In this document: positions 43,247 to 51,659 of the stretch, piece after piece
Layout of the letters: every line of letters begins with the position of its first letter
How positions within the stretch are numbered: the first letter of the stretch is position 1
Source of the DNA: Pedobacter sp. Leaf250
GTDB taxonomy: Bacteria; Bacteroidota; Bacteroidia; Sphingobacteriales; Sphingobacteriaceae
Direction of reading: 5' to 3'
Assembly: GCF_920984735.1 (NCBI RefSeq)
Contig: NZ_CAKLBU010000004.1
Location: 207,470 to 271,469, forward strand
DNA: 64,000 nt
Position numbers and translations under genes: made by a program
Notes under the pieces: generated by a model
The model's database searches: none
What the model saw: only the letters and a program-made list of their open reading frames with translations
Told to the model about the DNA's origin: nothing

Positions 43247-45646
43247 TTATTTCCTAATTTCTGCGCCCGCTTGCTGGGTTAAATTCGCGATTAGTTTTTG
43301 CATGGTATGCTCAATCTGCTTATCGGTTAAAGTTTGCTCCTCATCTTGCAAAATAAAATTCAGTGCATAAGATTTTTTACCCTCGGGTAATTTATCACCT
43401 ACATAAACATCAAAAACACCTACCTCTTTAATCAGCTTTTTATCTGTTTTAAATGCAATCCCTTTTAAGGTATCGAAGGTTACGGCCTGATCTATTAATA
43501 AAGATAAATCTCTACGCACCTGAGGATATTTCGAAACCTCTTTGTTAACGATTTTATTTTTCTTTACGATATCAAGAATTCCTGCCCAATCAAAATCTGC
43601 ATAAAAAACAGCTGCATTCACATCAGCAACTTTACGATCAGCCTTACTTACAGCACCAAAACTTACTATGGTTTTATCGCCACGGAAATACTTAATGCCA
43701 TAGGCAAAGTAATCATCATTCAAAGTATCGGTTTGATAACTGGAAATTCCTAAGCGGGAAATGATTGCATCAACAGCAGATTTTAAATTATAGAAACTTG
43801 CTGATTTAGAATTTTGGTTCCATTGTTCGCCTTGCTTTGCTCCAGAGATCAACAATAATAACCTCGGGCGCTCCACATATTTTTCATTGATTAGATGATA
43901 AGTTTTGCCGAACTCAAAAAACTTTACATCAGCATTCTTACGGTTCTGGTTATAAGCAACGCTTTCCAAAGCTGGCATCAACAGGTTTTGGCGCATCACA
44001 TTTAAATCGCTACTTAAAGGATTCAAGATAAAAACTGCCTCATCCAGATTTTTAGAATAGGTAGATTTTGTTAAGGAGTTGCACATGATCTCGGCATAGC
44101 CATTTGCCGATAGCAGATCAGCAATTACATTGTGCGTATTTTCTTTTTCAGGCTTAACACTATATGATAATGATGCATTTACTTTCGATGGAATTTCGAT
44201 ATTGTTGTAACCATAAATCCTCAAAACCTCCTCCGTAATATCGCATTCACGTGTTACATCTACCTTAAATGATGGAACCCTCAACGCCAGCGTATCATCA
44301 GATGTACTGGTTGCGCTAATGCCCAGAGCAGTAATAATATGCTTGATTTCTGCTGATGGAATATTTGCACCAATTAATTTATTAATATTGGTATAACTTA
44401 CCTCGAACTCAAATGGCTTGACATGGCTTGGATAGATGTCAGAAATGGATGAGGAGATTTCTCCACCTGCCAATTCCTTAATTAATAAAGCTGCATATTT
44501 TAAAGCCGTAACGGTAATTTCCGGATCAGTTCCACGCTCGTAGCGGAAAGAAGCATCTGTTTTCAACGCAAATCGCTTTGCTGTTTTACGCACCGAAACC
44601 GAATTGAAATAAGCACTTTCTAAAAAGATGTTTTTTGTTTCGGTATCAACACCTGAAGTTTTGCCACCAAAAACACCTGCAATACACATCGGCGCATCGG
44701 CATTACAAATCATCAAATCATCCGCACTCAATTTACGCTCTACATCATCAAGAGTAACAAATGGTGTTCCTTCTGCAACTTTCTTTACAATTACTTTTCC
44801 GCCATTGATTTTATCGGCATCGAATGCATGTAGCGGCTGACCTAAACCATGCAAAACATAATTGGTAATATCCACCACATTATTAATCGGGCGAAGACCA
44901 ATCACTTTTAATTTATCTTTTAACCAATCTGGCGAATCTGTAACGGTAACGCCAGAAATTGTTAAGCTACTGTATCGCGGACAAGCTTCCGAATCATCAA
45001 CCTCAACGGGGATAACTAAATTTTCGTTATCCGTTTTGAATGCAGAAAGATCGGGCATTTCATATTCACTTCTGAAATATGCGGCCAAATCTCTGGCCAC
45101 ACCTAAATGCGAAGCCGCATCGGCACGGTTTGGCGTTAAACCAATTTCGAAAACGTAATCATCATCCATTTTAAAATGATCTTTGGCACGAATTCCGATT
45201 TCGGTATCATCAGCTAAGATCATAATCCCATCGTGAGATTTCCCCAAGCCAATTTCATCTTCGGCACAAATCATTCCCTGCGAAACCTCTCCCCTAATTT
45301 TCGATTCCTTAATTTTAAAAGGCTCGCCCTCCAGAGGATAAACCGTTGTACCAACTGTTGCAACTACAACTTTTTGTCCGGCAGCAACGTTAGGCGCACC
45401 ACAAACAATTTGTAAAGTTTCTTTTCCGCCAGCATTTACAGTGGTAACACGTAAACGATCGGCGTTAGGATGTTGAACGCAGGTTAAAACCTCGCCAATA
45501 ACAAGTCCTTCAAGCCCACCCACAACTGGCTGAACTTGATCAACACTTTCTACCTCCAAACCAATGTTAGTTAGGATCAAAGAAAGCTCGGCAGGCGTTT
45601 TATCTATTTGAACGAATTGTTTTAACCAGTTATATGATATTTTCAT
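43247..45646 (-). CDS. pheT: Phenylalanine-tRNA ligase beta subunit
   Basis: A 799-residue PheT. The N-terminal tRNA-binding OB-like domain is near residues 42-150 (GEVLTCVQHPNADRLRVTTV), the B3/B4 editing region is in the middle (LGQPLHAFDADKI near 265), B5 is near 400-470, and the C-terminal anticodon-binding FDX-ACB domain is at the end (SKYPQVRRDLSLLID near 705). It forms the alpha2-beta2 synthetase with PheS, which is not in this window. Its own -7 promoter is at 45724-45731. Confidence 0.96.
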   Translation of the reverse strand: MKISYNWLKQFVQIDKTPAELSLILTNIGLEVESVDQVQPVVGGLEGLVIGEVLTCVQHPNADRLRVTTVNAGGKETLQIVCGAPNVAAGQKVVVATVGTTVYPLEGEPFKIKESKIRGEVSQGMICAEDEIGLGKSHDGIMILADDTEIGIRAKDHFKMDDDYVFEIGLTPNRADAASHLGVARDLAAYFRSEYEMPDLSAFKTDNENLVIPVEVDDSEACPRYSSLTISGVTVTDSPDWLKDKLKVIGLRPINNVVDITNYVLHGLGQPLHAFDADKINGGKVIVKKVAEGTPFVTLDDVERKLSADDLMICNADAPMCIAGVFGGKTSGVDTETKNIFLESAYFNSVSVRKTAKRFALKTDASFRYERGTDPEITVTALKYAALLIKELAGGEISSSISDIYPSHVKPFEFEVSYTNINKLIGANIPSAEIKHIITALGISATSTSDDTLALRVPSFKVDVTRECDITEEVLRIYGYNNIEIPSKVNASLSYSVKPEKENTHNVIADLLSANGYAEIMCNSLTKSTYSKNLDEAVFILNPLSSDLNVMRQNLLMPALESVAYNQNRKNADVKFFEFGKTYHLINEKYVERPRLLLLISGAKQGEQWNQNSKSASFYNLKSAVDAIISRLGISSYQTDTLNDDYFAYGIKYFRGDKTIVSFGAVSKADRKVADVNAAVFYADFDWAGILDIVKKNKIVNKEVSKYPQVRRDLSLLIDQAVTFDTLKGIAFKTDKKLIKEVGVFDVYVGDKLPEGKKSYALNFILQDEEQTLTDKQIEHTMQKLIANLTQQAGAEIRK

Positions 45647-45723
45647 TTATTAAGATTTGAGATTCGAGTCATGAGATTTGAGATATATCATGCCTAAAAT
45701 AGCTATTCAAGAATTATAAAACG

Positions 45724-45731
45724 CAAAGATA
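45724..45731 (-). promoter_or_regulatory. pheT -7 promoter element
   Basis: Minus strand TATCTTTG (45731-45724) fits the consensus. The predicted leader is about 70 bases and contains a short internal repeat of ATCTCAAATC words. The 493 bases between this promoter and the membrane-protein genes at 46140 hold no gene; apart from AT-rich sequence they contain the REP-like copy at 45913-46055. Confidence 0.5.
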
Positions 45732-45912
45732 ATATTTAAAGACGAAAGGTTTTAGAAATTGAAAAACAGAATGATTTATAATTTTATTTATTAAGACTAC
45801 CTTTTTTTTAAATTTAAGGAAGATTATTCCATGAGGAAATTGCTTTCCCGAAAAGTCTAGCCCGACTGTCGTACCCACGCCATCTGTGGGAAGGCAAAAA
45901 CAATAATAGGAG

Positions 45913-46055
45913 CGTCATTGCGAAGCCGGGATTGTGTAAGCTGAAGCAATCTATTTTTTTGTTGGATATGCAACACTAATTAGGTTTGTATTAATGAGGA
46001 ACTAAACGATCGCATTGCTATCGCAGTAAGATTGCTTCGTACCTCGCAATGGCGA
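45913..46055. repeat. Degenerate REP-like repeat pair
   Basis: GCGTCATTGCGAAGCCGGG...GAAGCAATCT at 45912-45952 and its inverse AGATTGCTTCGTACCTCGCAATGGCG at 46029-46054 (given by its ends GATTGCTTCG and CTCGCAATGG) face each other across about 75 bases. They belong to the GTCATTGCGAGG family seen at 40481. Confidence 0.6.
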
Positions 46056-46139
46056 AATCATTATGGAAAGTGTTCGCTTGAGCTCGATTATAATTGGTGT
46101 TAGTCTAAAGATTTCTCGGCTCCACCCAAACCAAAAACA

Positions 46140-46334
46140 CTACCTACCAATACTCAAATTTGATAAAATTACAGCACAAGCACCTGCCCCAATAACCACC
46201 ATAATTACCGAAGCAATTATTAATTTCAGACCAGGTTTTACAGATTCATTCTTGGTAGATTTTACAATCACCTGAATCACCCCAACAATAAACAGGATAA
46301 CCACTGCAAGCCAATAAAGTATAAATATTTCCAT
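46140..46334 (-). CDS. Small two-helix membrane protein, paralogue 2
   Basis: A 64-residue membrane protein with helices at about residues 4-24 (ILYWLAVVILFIVGVIQVIV) and 38-58 (LIIASVIMVVIGAGACAVIL), joined by KSTKNESVKPG. It is clearly paralogous to the gene three bases upstream (the same KS-N plus VVIG-GACAV pattern). It is the last gene of the radical SAM cluster. Function unknown. Confidence 0.65.
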   Translation of the reverse strand: MEIFILYWLAVVILFIVGVIQVIVKSTKNESVKPGLKLIIASVIMVVIGAGACAVILSNLSIGR

Positions 46335-46337
46335 GTC

Positions 46338-46526
46338 TTATCCGTTTGCAAGCAATACAGCACAGGCACCCCCACCAATTACAACCAAGATAATGGAGGC
46401 AATAAGCATCTGCACACCAGTTTTAGTCGGTTGGTTATTTGACGATTTTACAATGATCGTAATGATGCCCGCTATGAATAAACCAACAATGGCAAGTCCG
46501 TATAGAAATAACAGAATAATAATCAT
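46338..46526 (-). CDS. Small two-helix membrane protein, paralogue 1
   Basis: A 62-residue membrane protein with helices at about 3-23 and 38-58 (MLIASIILVVIGGGACAVLL), joined by KSSNNQPTKTG. A tandem duplication explains the similarity with the following gene. It starts one base after the radical SAM stop, indicating translational coupling, so it probably works with or near that enzyme. Confidence 0.68.
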   Translation of the reverse strand: MIIILLFLYGLAIVGLFIAGIITIIVKSSNNQPTKTGVQMLIASIILVVIGGGACAVLLANG

Positions 46527-46527
46527 A

Positions 46528-47922
46528 TCAATTCATATTTAGTTTTTCCCTTATGGTATCAATTTTATGATCACGATAAAAAATATTCATCGTTTCAAAC
46601 GGCACCATTTTATATTTATCACTTACAATATGAACGCATGATTTTTTAACAGCTCTAACATCAAAATCAAGCGGATCCATAAAATTCATAATGATAATCC
46701 GGAAGAGATTATCGTAGCTTAAATGATCAGACTTTACTCTTGGCAAACAGCACATTAATTCTCCAAACGTATCTTCGGCGCAATCTACTGATACACCCGT
46801 ACTAAATAAGTTTAACATGTGTTCCTTAAGCTTTTCATCATGTTCAAAAACGATAGTATTCTTCGAGTTATTCAATAAATCTTCCGGATTGATCAAGTGA
46901 GTCATTGGAATAACCTCATCGCCAATTTTTAGGGCATAAGCCATACAAAGTGCATCAGGGTTACATGGAACAGGAATTAAATCCTGTGGCGTAAATATGG
47001 GATATTGTTCGTAAATCTTCCTGCGAACCTCTGTTAATGTTATTCTCCCCTTCTGATCATTGTAATAATCATTTCGCCCTGCCACTTGCGTTGGCTGAAA
47101 AGTTACCCCGCGAACGCAGCGCTGTTTAAGTGCATAATCTAAAATATCGCCAATCTCATGGTCATTCAATCCATTCTGAAGCGTTACCACTAATGTTGTA
47201 GAAACATTAAACTGGTTTAAATGATCGATAGCTTTCTTTCTCACCTCGGTTAAATCTTCACCCCTCATTTTGGTTAAAACTTCCGGACTAAAACTATCAA
47301 ACTGCAGATAAATTTCAAAATCTGGCATGTACGAAGCCAGCTTTTCGACGAAATGAATGTCTTTTGCAATTCTAATCCCGTTTGTATTCACCATTAAATG
47401 TTTAATGGGTTTGGTTTTGGCTAAATCCAGTATTTTAAAAAATTCGGGATGTACTGTGGGTTCGCCTCCAGAGAGCTGAACCACATCTGGCTCACCTTCA
47501 TTTTCAACTACCACATCCATCATTCGCTCAATTTCTGCCAATGTTCGGTGCCTGCCATAATGTGGCGACGACATGGCGTAGCAAGTCGGACAAGCCAGAT
47601 TACAACGATCGGTTACCTCGAGCACAGTTAAACAGGAATGTTGCTCATGGTCGGTACATAAACCACAATCGTAAGGACAACCATAATGCACCTTCGTGTT
47701 AAACTTCAGCGGCATTTCTGATTGCTTATTGTAATTCCTGATTTGCTTGTAATATTCAACATCATCCGCAATCATTACTTTACTATCGCCATGGGTTTTA
47801 CAGTTTTTGAGCATAAAAACCTTGGCATCCTGAAACACGATTTTGGCATCGCAAAGCATCAGGCATTCAGGACATAAACTTTTGGTATAATCGTAATAAA
47901 TATAATCTCTCGTATTAGCCAT
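46528..47922 (-). CDS. Radical SAM enzyme of the MJ0619/Tes-like type
   Basis: A 464-residue radical SAM protein. The SAM-binding cluster motif is CNLACPTC (Cys107, 111, 114), followed by QLSGGEPTVHPE near residue 150. Extra Cys pairs precede it: CPECLMLC (17, 20, 24) and HYGCPYDCGLCTDHEQHSC (82, 86, 89, 97), as in the MJ0619 family, which includes archaeal tetraether synthase Tes. C-terminal SCVHIVSD and PFETMNIFYRD also fit. It starts at ATG 47922, overlapping the Lgt-like gene by eight bases, and is coupled to small membrane protein genes. A carbon-carbon bond-forming or methylating reaction on a lipid is inferred; other substrates such as pterins remain possible. Confidence 0.85.
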   Translation of the reverse strand: MANTRDYIYYDYTKSLCPECLMLCDAKIVFQDAKVFMLKNCKTHGDSKVMIADDVEYYKQIRNYNKQSEMPLKFNTKVHYGCPYDCGLCTDHEQHSCLTVLEVTDRCNLACPTCYAMSSPHYGRHRTLAEIERMMDVVVENEGEPDVVQLSGGEPTVHPEFFKILDLAKTKPIKHLMVNTNGIRIAKDIHFVEKLASYMPDFEIYLQFDSFSPEVLTKMRGEDLTEVRKKAIDHLNQFNVSTTLVVTLQNGLNDHEIGDILDYALKQRCVRGVTFQPTQVAGRNDYYNDQKGRITLTEVRRKIYEQYPIFTPQDLIPVPCNPDALCMAYALKIGDEVIPMTHLINPEDLLNNSKNTIVFEHDEKLKEHMLNLFSTGVSVDCAEDTFGELMCCLPRVKSDHLSYDNLFRIIIMNFMDPLDFDVRAVKKSCVHIVSDKYKMVPFETMNIFYRDHKIDTIREKLNMN

Positions 47923-48685
47923 AATGTTGCGATCTGATAAAAATAGACTTCGATATTCTGATGATGAATTGATAATAATACGCAAAAATCAGCAATGCCG
48001 ACCAATGAATACTGCTTAAATTTAAGAATAATGGTTGATATGGTTTTATAAATTCAACCAGAAAACGAAAAAGAAAATACAGAATCATGAACAATTTAAA
48101 TCGATCTCCATTGATGAGCTTTTTATTTTTTATGGATCTGAAAAAGATAAGAAGTACCACCAAATAAAACATTTCATAGAGCATTATGGGATGCCTCTCA
48201 ATACCATCGCCTAAATCCATACCAAATAACGAAGAGGTTGGAATCCCATACGTTGGCTCATCAATACCCATCGAAAAACATCCAATTCTCCCTATAAATA
48301 AAGCAGTTAAAATTGGGATAACATAAATATCTCCAGAAGCTATATTTACGCTAATGATCTTTTTAATAATTTCCACACCAAATAAGCCACCCAACAAACC
48401 ACCTACAATGGTTTTGCTTTGATAAAGTACAGAAAAACTTAAATGGGCTACTACTTCTGGTGTTTCCAAAACGGCCACCACACGCGAGCCAATTAAAGCG
48501 CCCAACATGGCACCAAGCATAATCCACAATCGGTTTTCATCTGATATAGGATCTGAAATACCTTTCTTTAAATAATAGTAAACCCTAACACCTATAATAA
48601 AAGCAAGGGTTTCAAAGAGATAATGGTAGTGATACAGATTACCAAAAAGCTCGAACTGAAAAGGGAAAGGCGAATTAGATTTCAA
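47915..48685 (-). CDS. Divergent Lgt-like (prolipoprotein diacylglyceryl transferase family) membrane protein
   Basis: A 256-residue polytopic protein with the Lgt fold: TIVGGLLGG (residues 92-100), IGRIGCFSMG (131-140), HPIMLYEM (165-172) and FRFLVEFIKP (206-215). The Arg and Glu of the last motif match the conserved E. coli Lgt R239/E243 region. However, the catalytic-type His of the FHGG motif is replaced (Val94) and the GNF Asn is Cys136, so it is probably not the housekeeping Lgt. The start is TTG 48685 because a stop lies two codons upstream. The radical SAM gene overlaps its end. Confidence 0.8.
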   Translation of the reverse strand: MKSNSPFPFQFELFGNLYHYHYLFETLAFIIGVRVYYYLKKGISDPISDENRLWIMLGAMLGALIGSRVVAVLETPEVVAHLSFSVLYQSKTIVGGLLGGLFGVEIIKKIISVNIASGDIYVIPILTALFIGRIGCFSMGIDEPTYGIPTSSLFGMDLGDGIERHPIMLYEMFYLVVLLIFFRSIKNKKLINGDRFKLFMILYFLFRFLVEFIKPYQPLFLNLSSIHWSALLIFAYYYQFIIRISKSIFIRSQHYG

Positions 48686-48696
48686 TATTTATACAT

Positions 48697-49533
48697 TTAA
48701 AACCAAAGTCTGGCGAAAACCGGCAAATGATCTGATGGATATTTTTTATCCTTACTATCGCTTAAAACAGCAAATTTTTGAACCTTAAAGCCTTTATTCA
48801 CAAATATATAATCAATTCTGTTTTTTAAATCGCTGTTAAAATCGAAAGCATTAAAGGTTCCATTCGGACCATAGGCCAGCTCCTGGCTGATTTCTTTTGC
48901 ATCGGTTAAAAATGATTTTATGGTTGTGATGGCTTCGGTTTCGGGCGTTACGTTTAAATCGCCGGTAAATACCACGGGTAAGGCTGGCGCAATCTGCTGT
49001 ATTTTTTGCTTCAATAATTTAGCCGATTCAATTCGGGCCTGCACACCAATATGATCGTAATGCGTATTAAATACCAGGAATTCTTTTTTATTGATTTTAT
49101 CGTAAAGGCGTACCCAGCTGCAAACCCGGTTCAAAGCAGCATCCCATCCTTTCGATGGCACATCTGGCGTTTCTGAAAGCCAAAAAGTTCCACCATCCTT
49201 TTTGGTAAAGCGATCTTTATCAAAATATACAGCAGAAAATTCGCCTTTGCGTTTGCCATCTTCGCGACCAACGCCAACCACATCAAAATTTGAATTTTCC
49301 AGTAAGGCATCAAATTGTTCTGGTAAAGCTTCCTGTACACAAAGTATATCTGCGTCGTGAAATTTCACCAGGGCCTTCACATTATCTTTTCGGTTTGGCC
49401 AGGCATTTACACCATCAGATGCCACATTTAAGCGAATGTTATATGTGATGATATTAATGGGCATAGCCTTTTTTTGGGCCAAAGCCATCGTAGAGAGTAA
49501 TACGAGTGAAAGTATAAGTTTAAAACTTTTCAT
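48697..49533 (-). CDS. Secreted endonuclease/exonuclease/phosphatase family protein
   Basis: A 278-residue exported protein of the EEP superfamily. The signal peptide ends near ALAQ (residue 20). Catalytic motifs are NIRL near residue 34, CVQEALPEQ near 66, NTHYDHIG near 158, TGDLN near 195 and the final SDHLPV. Such secreted members act as phosphodiesterases or sphingomyelinase-like enzymes as often as nucleases. It ends 11 bases before the Lgt-like gene, so it appears to head the cluster with the radical SAM enzyme. Confidence 0.85.
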   Translation of the reverse strand: MKSFKLILSLVLLSTMALAQKKAMPINIITYNIRLNVASDGVNAWPNRKDNVKALVKFHDADILCVQEALPEQFDALLENSNFDVVGVGREDGKRKGEFSAVYFDKDRFTKKDGGTFWLSETPDVPSKGWDAALNRVCSWVRLYDKINKKEFLVFNTHYDHIGVQARIESAKLLKQKIQQIAPALPVVFTGDLNVTPETEAITTIKSFLTDAKEISQELAYGPNGTFNAFDFNSDLKNRIDYIFVNKGFKVQKFAVLSDSKDKKYPSDHLPVFARLWF

Positions 49534-49684
49534 AAGATGATTTAATTTTCAATTTGCCAATATTACTAATTTAGTGTTAATAGCGTTTTAAGTAGTCAAA
49601 TTGTTATACAATATCTTTAAAACAATTCATGCTTTGTAAAAACCTTAAAATAAATCAGGGTAACAACTGCCATAAATCGATGTT

Positions 49685-50383
49685 TTAAATTACATCCTCA
49701 TCTTTATAACTGTAATAATTATGGTTAGCGAAGATTAAATGATCAACCACATAAAGCCCAAGCATTTTTCCTGATGCCACCAGGTCTTTTGTAATTTTAT
49801 TATCGCTTTCGCTGGGTTTTAAATTTCCCGATGGATGGTTATGTGCCAGAACGATGTAGGCTGCGTTATTTTCTAAGGCTACTTTAAAGATAATTTTTGG
49901 GTCGGCCACCGTTCCGGCCTGGCCACCCTTGCTAATTAAATGCTTCCCGATAATATGATTGGATCGGTTGAGCAATAAAATCCAGAATTCTTCATGATTG
50001 AGATCGGCAAAGGTGTGGTGGAGATATTTATAAACATCGCTCGATGCTGTAATTTGCGTAAGCTGTTCTTCCTTGGTTTCTTTTCTTCGAAGCCCCAGCT
50101 CTAAAGCAGCCACTATCGAAATGGCTTTAGCTTCGCCTATGCCTTTAAATCTGGAGAGATCCTGTATAGAAGCTTTACCCAACTTGGTGAGGTTGTTTTC
50201 ATAAAAAGCCAGAATCCGCTTGCTCAAATCTACAGCAGTTTCAGTTCTATTTCCAGAACCAATTAAAATAGCAATCAATTCGGCATCAGTTAAATGCCTG
50301 CGACCATGTTGCAACAATTTTTCTCTGGGCCGGTATTCTTCAGCCCATAACTTTATCCCTAACTTTTGATCGTATGCTTCCAT
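49685..50383 (-). CDS. radC: RadC family JAB-domain protein
   Basis: A 232-residue protein with N-terminal helix-hairpin-helix (RFKGIGEAKAISIVAALELG near residue 76) and a C-terminal JAMM/MPN metalloprotease-like domain carrying HNHPSGNLKPSESD near residue 178. The historical DNA-repair name is not supported by clear genetics. It follows rpsT after a terminator. Confidence 0.92.
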   Translation of the reverse strand: MEAYDQKLGIKLWAEEYRPREKLLQHGRRHLTDAELIAILIGSGNRTETAVDLSKRILAFYENNLTKLGKASIQDLSRFKGIGEAKAISIVAALELGLRRKETKEEQLTQITASSDVYKYLHHTFADLNHEEFWILLLNRSNHIIGKHLISKGGQAGTVADPKIIFKVALENNAAYIVLAHNHPSGNLKPSESDNKITKDLVASGKMLGLYVVDHLIFANHNYYSYKDEDVI

Positions 50384-50397
50384 AATTTTTTACGCAA

Positions 50398-50434
50398 AAA
50401 AAAGGCATCCCAACGTTTGGTTGGGATGCCTTTT
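50398..50434 (-). terminator. rpsT terminator
   Basis: AAAGGCATCCCAAC (50401-50414) pairs with GTTGGGATGCCTTT (50420-50433) around a short loop, and the minus-strand stem is followed by TTTTTTTT. Confidence 0.85.
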
Positions 50435-50458
50435 ACTAATATCGTAAAAAACTTTAGC

Positions 50459-50713
50459 TTATGCTAAACCGTTAACGAATTTCGTTAATTTCGATTTGTT
50501 GTTAGCTGCTTTGTTTTTGTGAATGATGTTCTTTTTAGCTAAACGATCTAACATAGAGATTACTTTAGGCAATAAATCTGAAGCAGATTTTTTATCTTCT
50601 GCAGCACGTAATCTCTTGATGAAAGTACGGGTAGTTTTTGCCTGATATCTGTTACGTAAACGTTTTGTAGCGTTTGCTCTAATTCTTTTTAATGAAGATT
50701 TATGATTTGCCAT
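50459..50713 (-). CDS. rpsT: 30S ribosomal protein S20 (bS20)
   Basis: An 84-residue three-helix basic protein (MANHKSSLKRIRANATKRLR; IIHKNKAANNKSKLTKFVN). It binds 16S rRNA early in 30S assembly. Monocistronic with its own terminator. The 242 bases between it and purN hold no gene; a purN promoter lies at the far end. Confidence 0.96.
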   Translation of the reverse strand: MANHKSSLKRIRANATKRLRNRYQAKTTRTFIKRLRAAEDKKSASDLLPKVISMLDRLAKKNIIHKNKAANNKSKLTKFVNGLA

Positions 50714-50931
50714 TTCTATTTAGCCTTTTATTTTTTCTTAATCGTTTCCTATAATTCGGGTTGCAAATATAGAGTTTATGTTTTTAAATTACAAAAGAAT
50801 TTAATTTTTTTATCCACATCAATACCTGCCCCTTTTTCAGCTACAAAAATACGTTAAATTTATTCATTAATAACACATTAGCGCAACGTAATAAAAATAA
50901 ACTTCTATACAGAAAACATGCGTAAAAATAC

Positions 50932-50939
50932 TATTTTTG
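50932..50939 (+). promoter_or_regulatory. purN -7 promoter element
   Basis: TATTTTTG fits TAnnTTTG and lies 16 bases before the GTG start, giving a very short leader. No PurR-type operator is recognisable. Confidence 0.5.
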
Positions 50940-50955
50940 GACAAAACGATTTTGA

Positions 50956-51534
50956 GTGAAAAAACGAATAGCCATCTTTGCATCCGGTTCTGGCTCCAAT
51001 GCCCAAAAACTAATGGAGCATTTTAAACGCAGTAACGACATCGAAATTTCTTTAGTGTTAACCAATAATGCCGATGCCTATGTTTTACAAAGAGCTGATA
51101 ACTTTGAAATTCCATCGCATATTTTCGATAAACAGGAATTTTACAAAACGGAAGAGATCATCGATTTACTCAAGAATTTAGATATTGATTTTATTGTACT
51201 GGCTGGTTTCTTATGGCTCATTCCTCAAAATTTAATCGCAGCCTACCCGGGAAGAATCATTAATATTCACCCTGCAATTTTACCAAAGTTTGGCGGAAAA
51301 GGAATGTATGGCGATCATGTACACCATGCTGTAATGGCAGCAGGCGAAAATGAAGGCGGCATTACCATTCATTATGTGGATGAAAATTATGATGAGGGCG
51401 AATATATTTATCAAGCCAAATACAAAATAGACAAGGGCGATAACCTGGAAATGGTCAAATTTAAAGGCCAGCAATTGGAACATTTGCATTACCCCCGAAT
51501 TGTGGAGACTTTGGTAAAGAAGATAAAGAAATAA
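50956..51534 (+). CDS. purN: Phosphoribosylglycinamide formyltransferase
   Basis: A 192-residue folate-dependent transformylase that adds the second formyl group in IMP synthesis. FASGSGSNAQKLMEHF is near residue 7; the active-site stretch INIHPAILPKFGGKGMYGDHV, here in two parts, is near residue 95, and DEGEYIYQ near 143. It starts with GTG, 16 bases after a -7 element. purH, the next-but-one enzyme, is at 55958-57484 but in a separate unit. Confidence 0.94.
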   Translation: MKKRIAIFASGSGSNAQKLMEHFKRSNDIEISLVLTNNADAYVLQRADNFEIPSHIFDKQEFYKTEEIIDLLKNLDIDFIVLAGFLWLIPQNLIAAYPGRIINIHPAILPKFGGKGMYGDHVHHAVMAAGENEGGITIHYVDENYDEGEYIYQAKYKIDKGDNLEMVKFKGQQLEHLHYPRIVETLVKKIKK

Positions 51535-51659
51535 TTATTAACAACTTTTCGAACTCATCCTTGATTCCATATCCACTTCAACCTTTATTTTGTTGGCGGG
51601 GAATTAAAGGCGAATGGTTTATGCTATTGAAAAAATTACTGAAGATACTACAGAATAAA

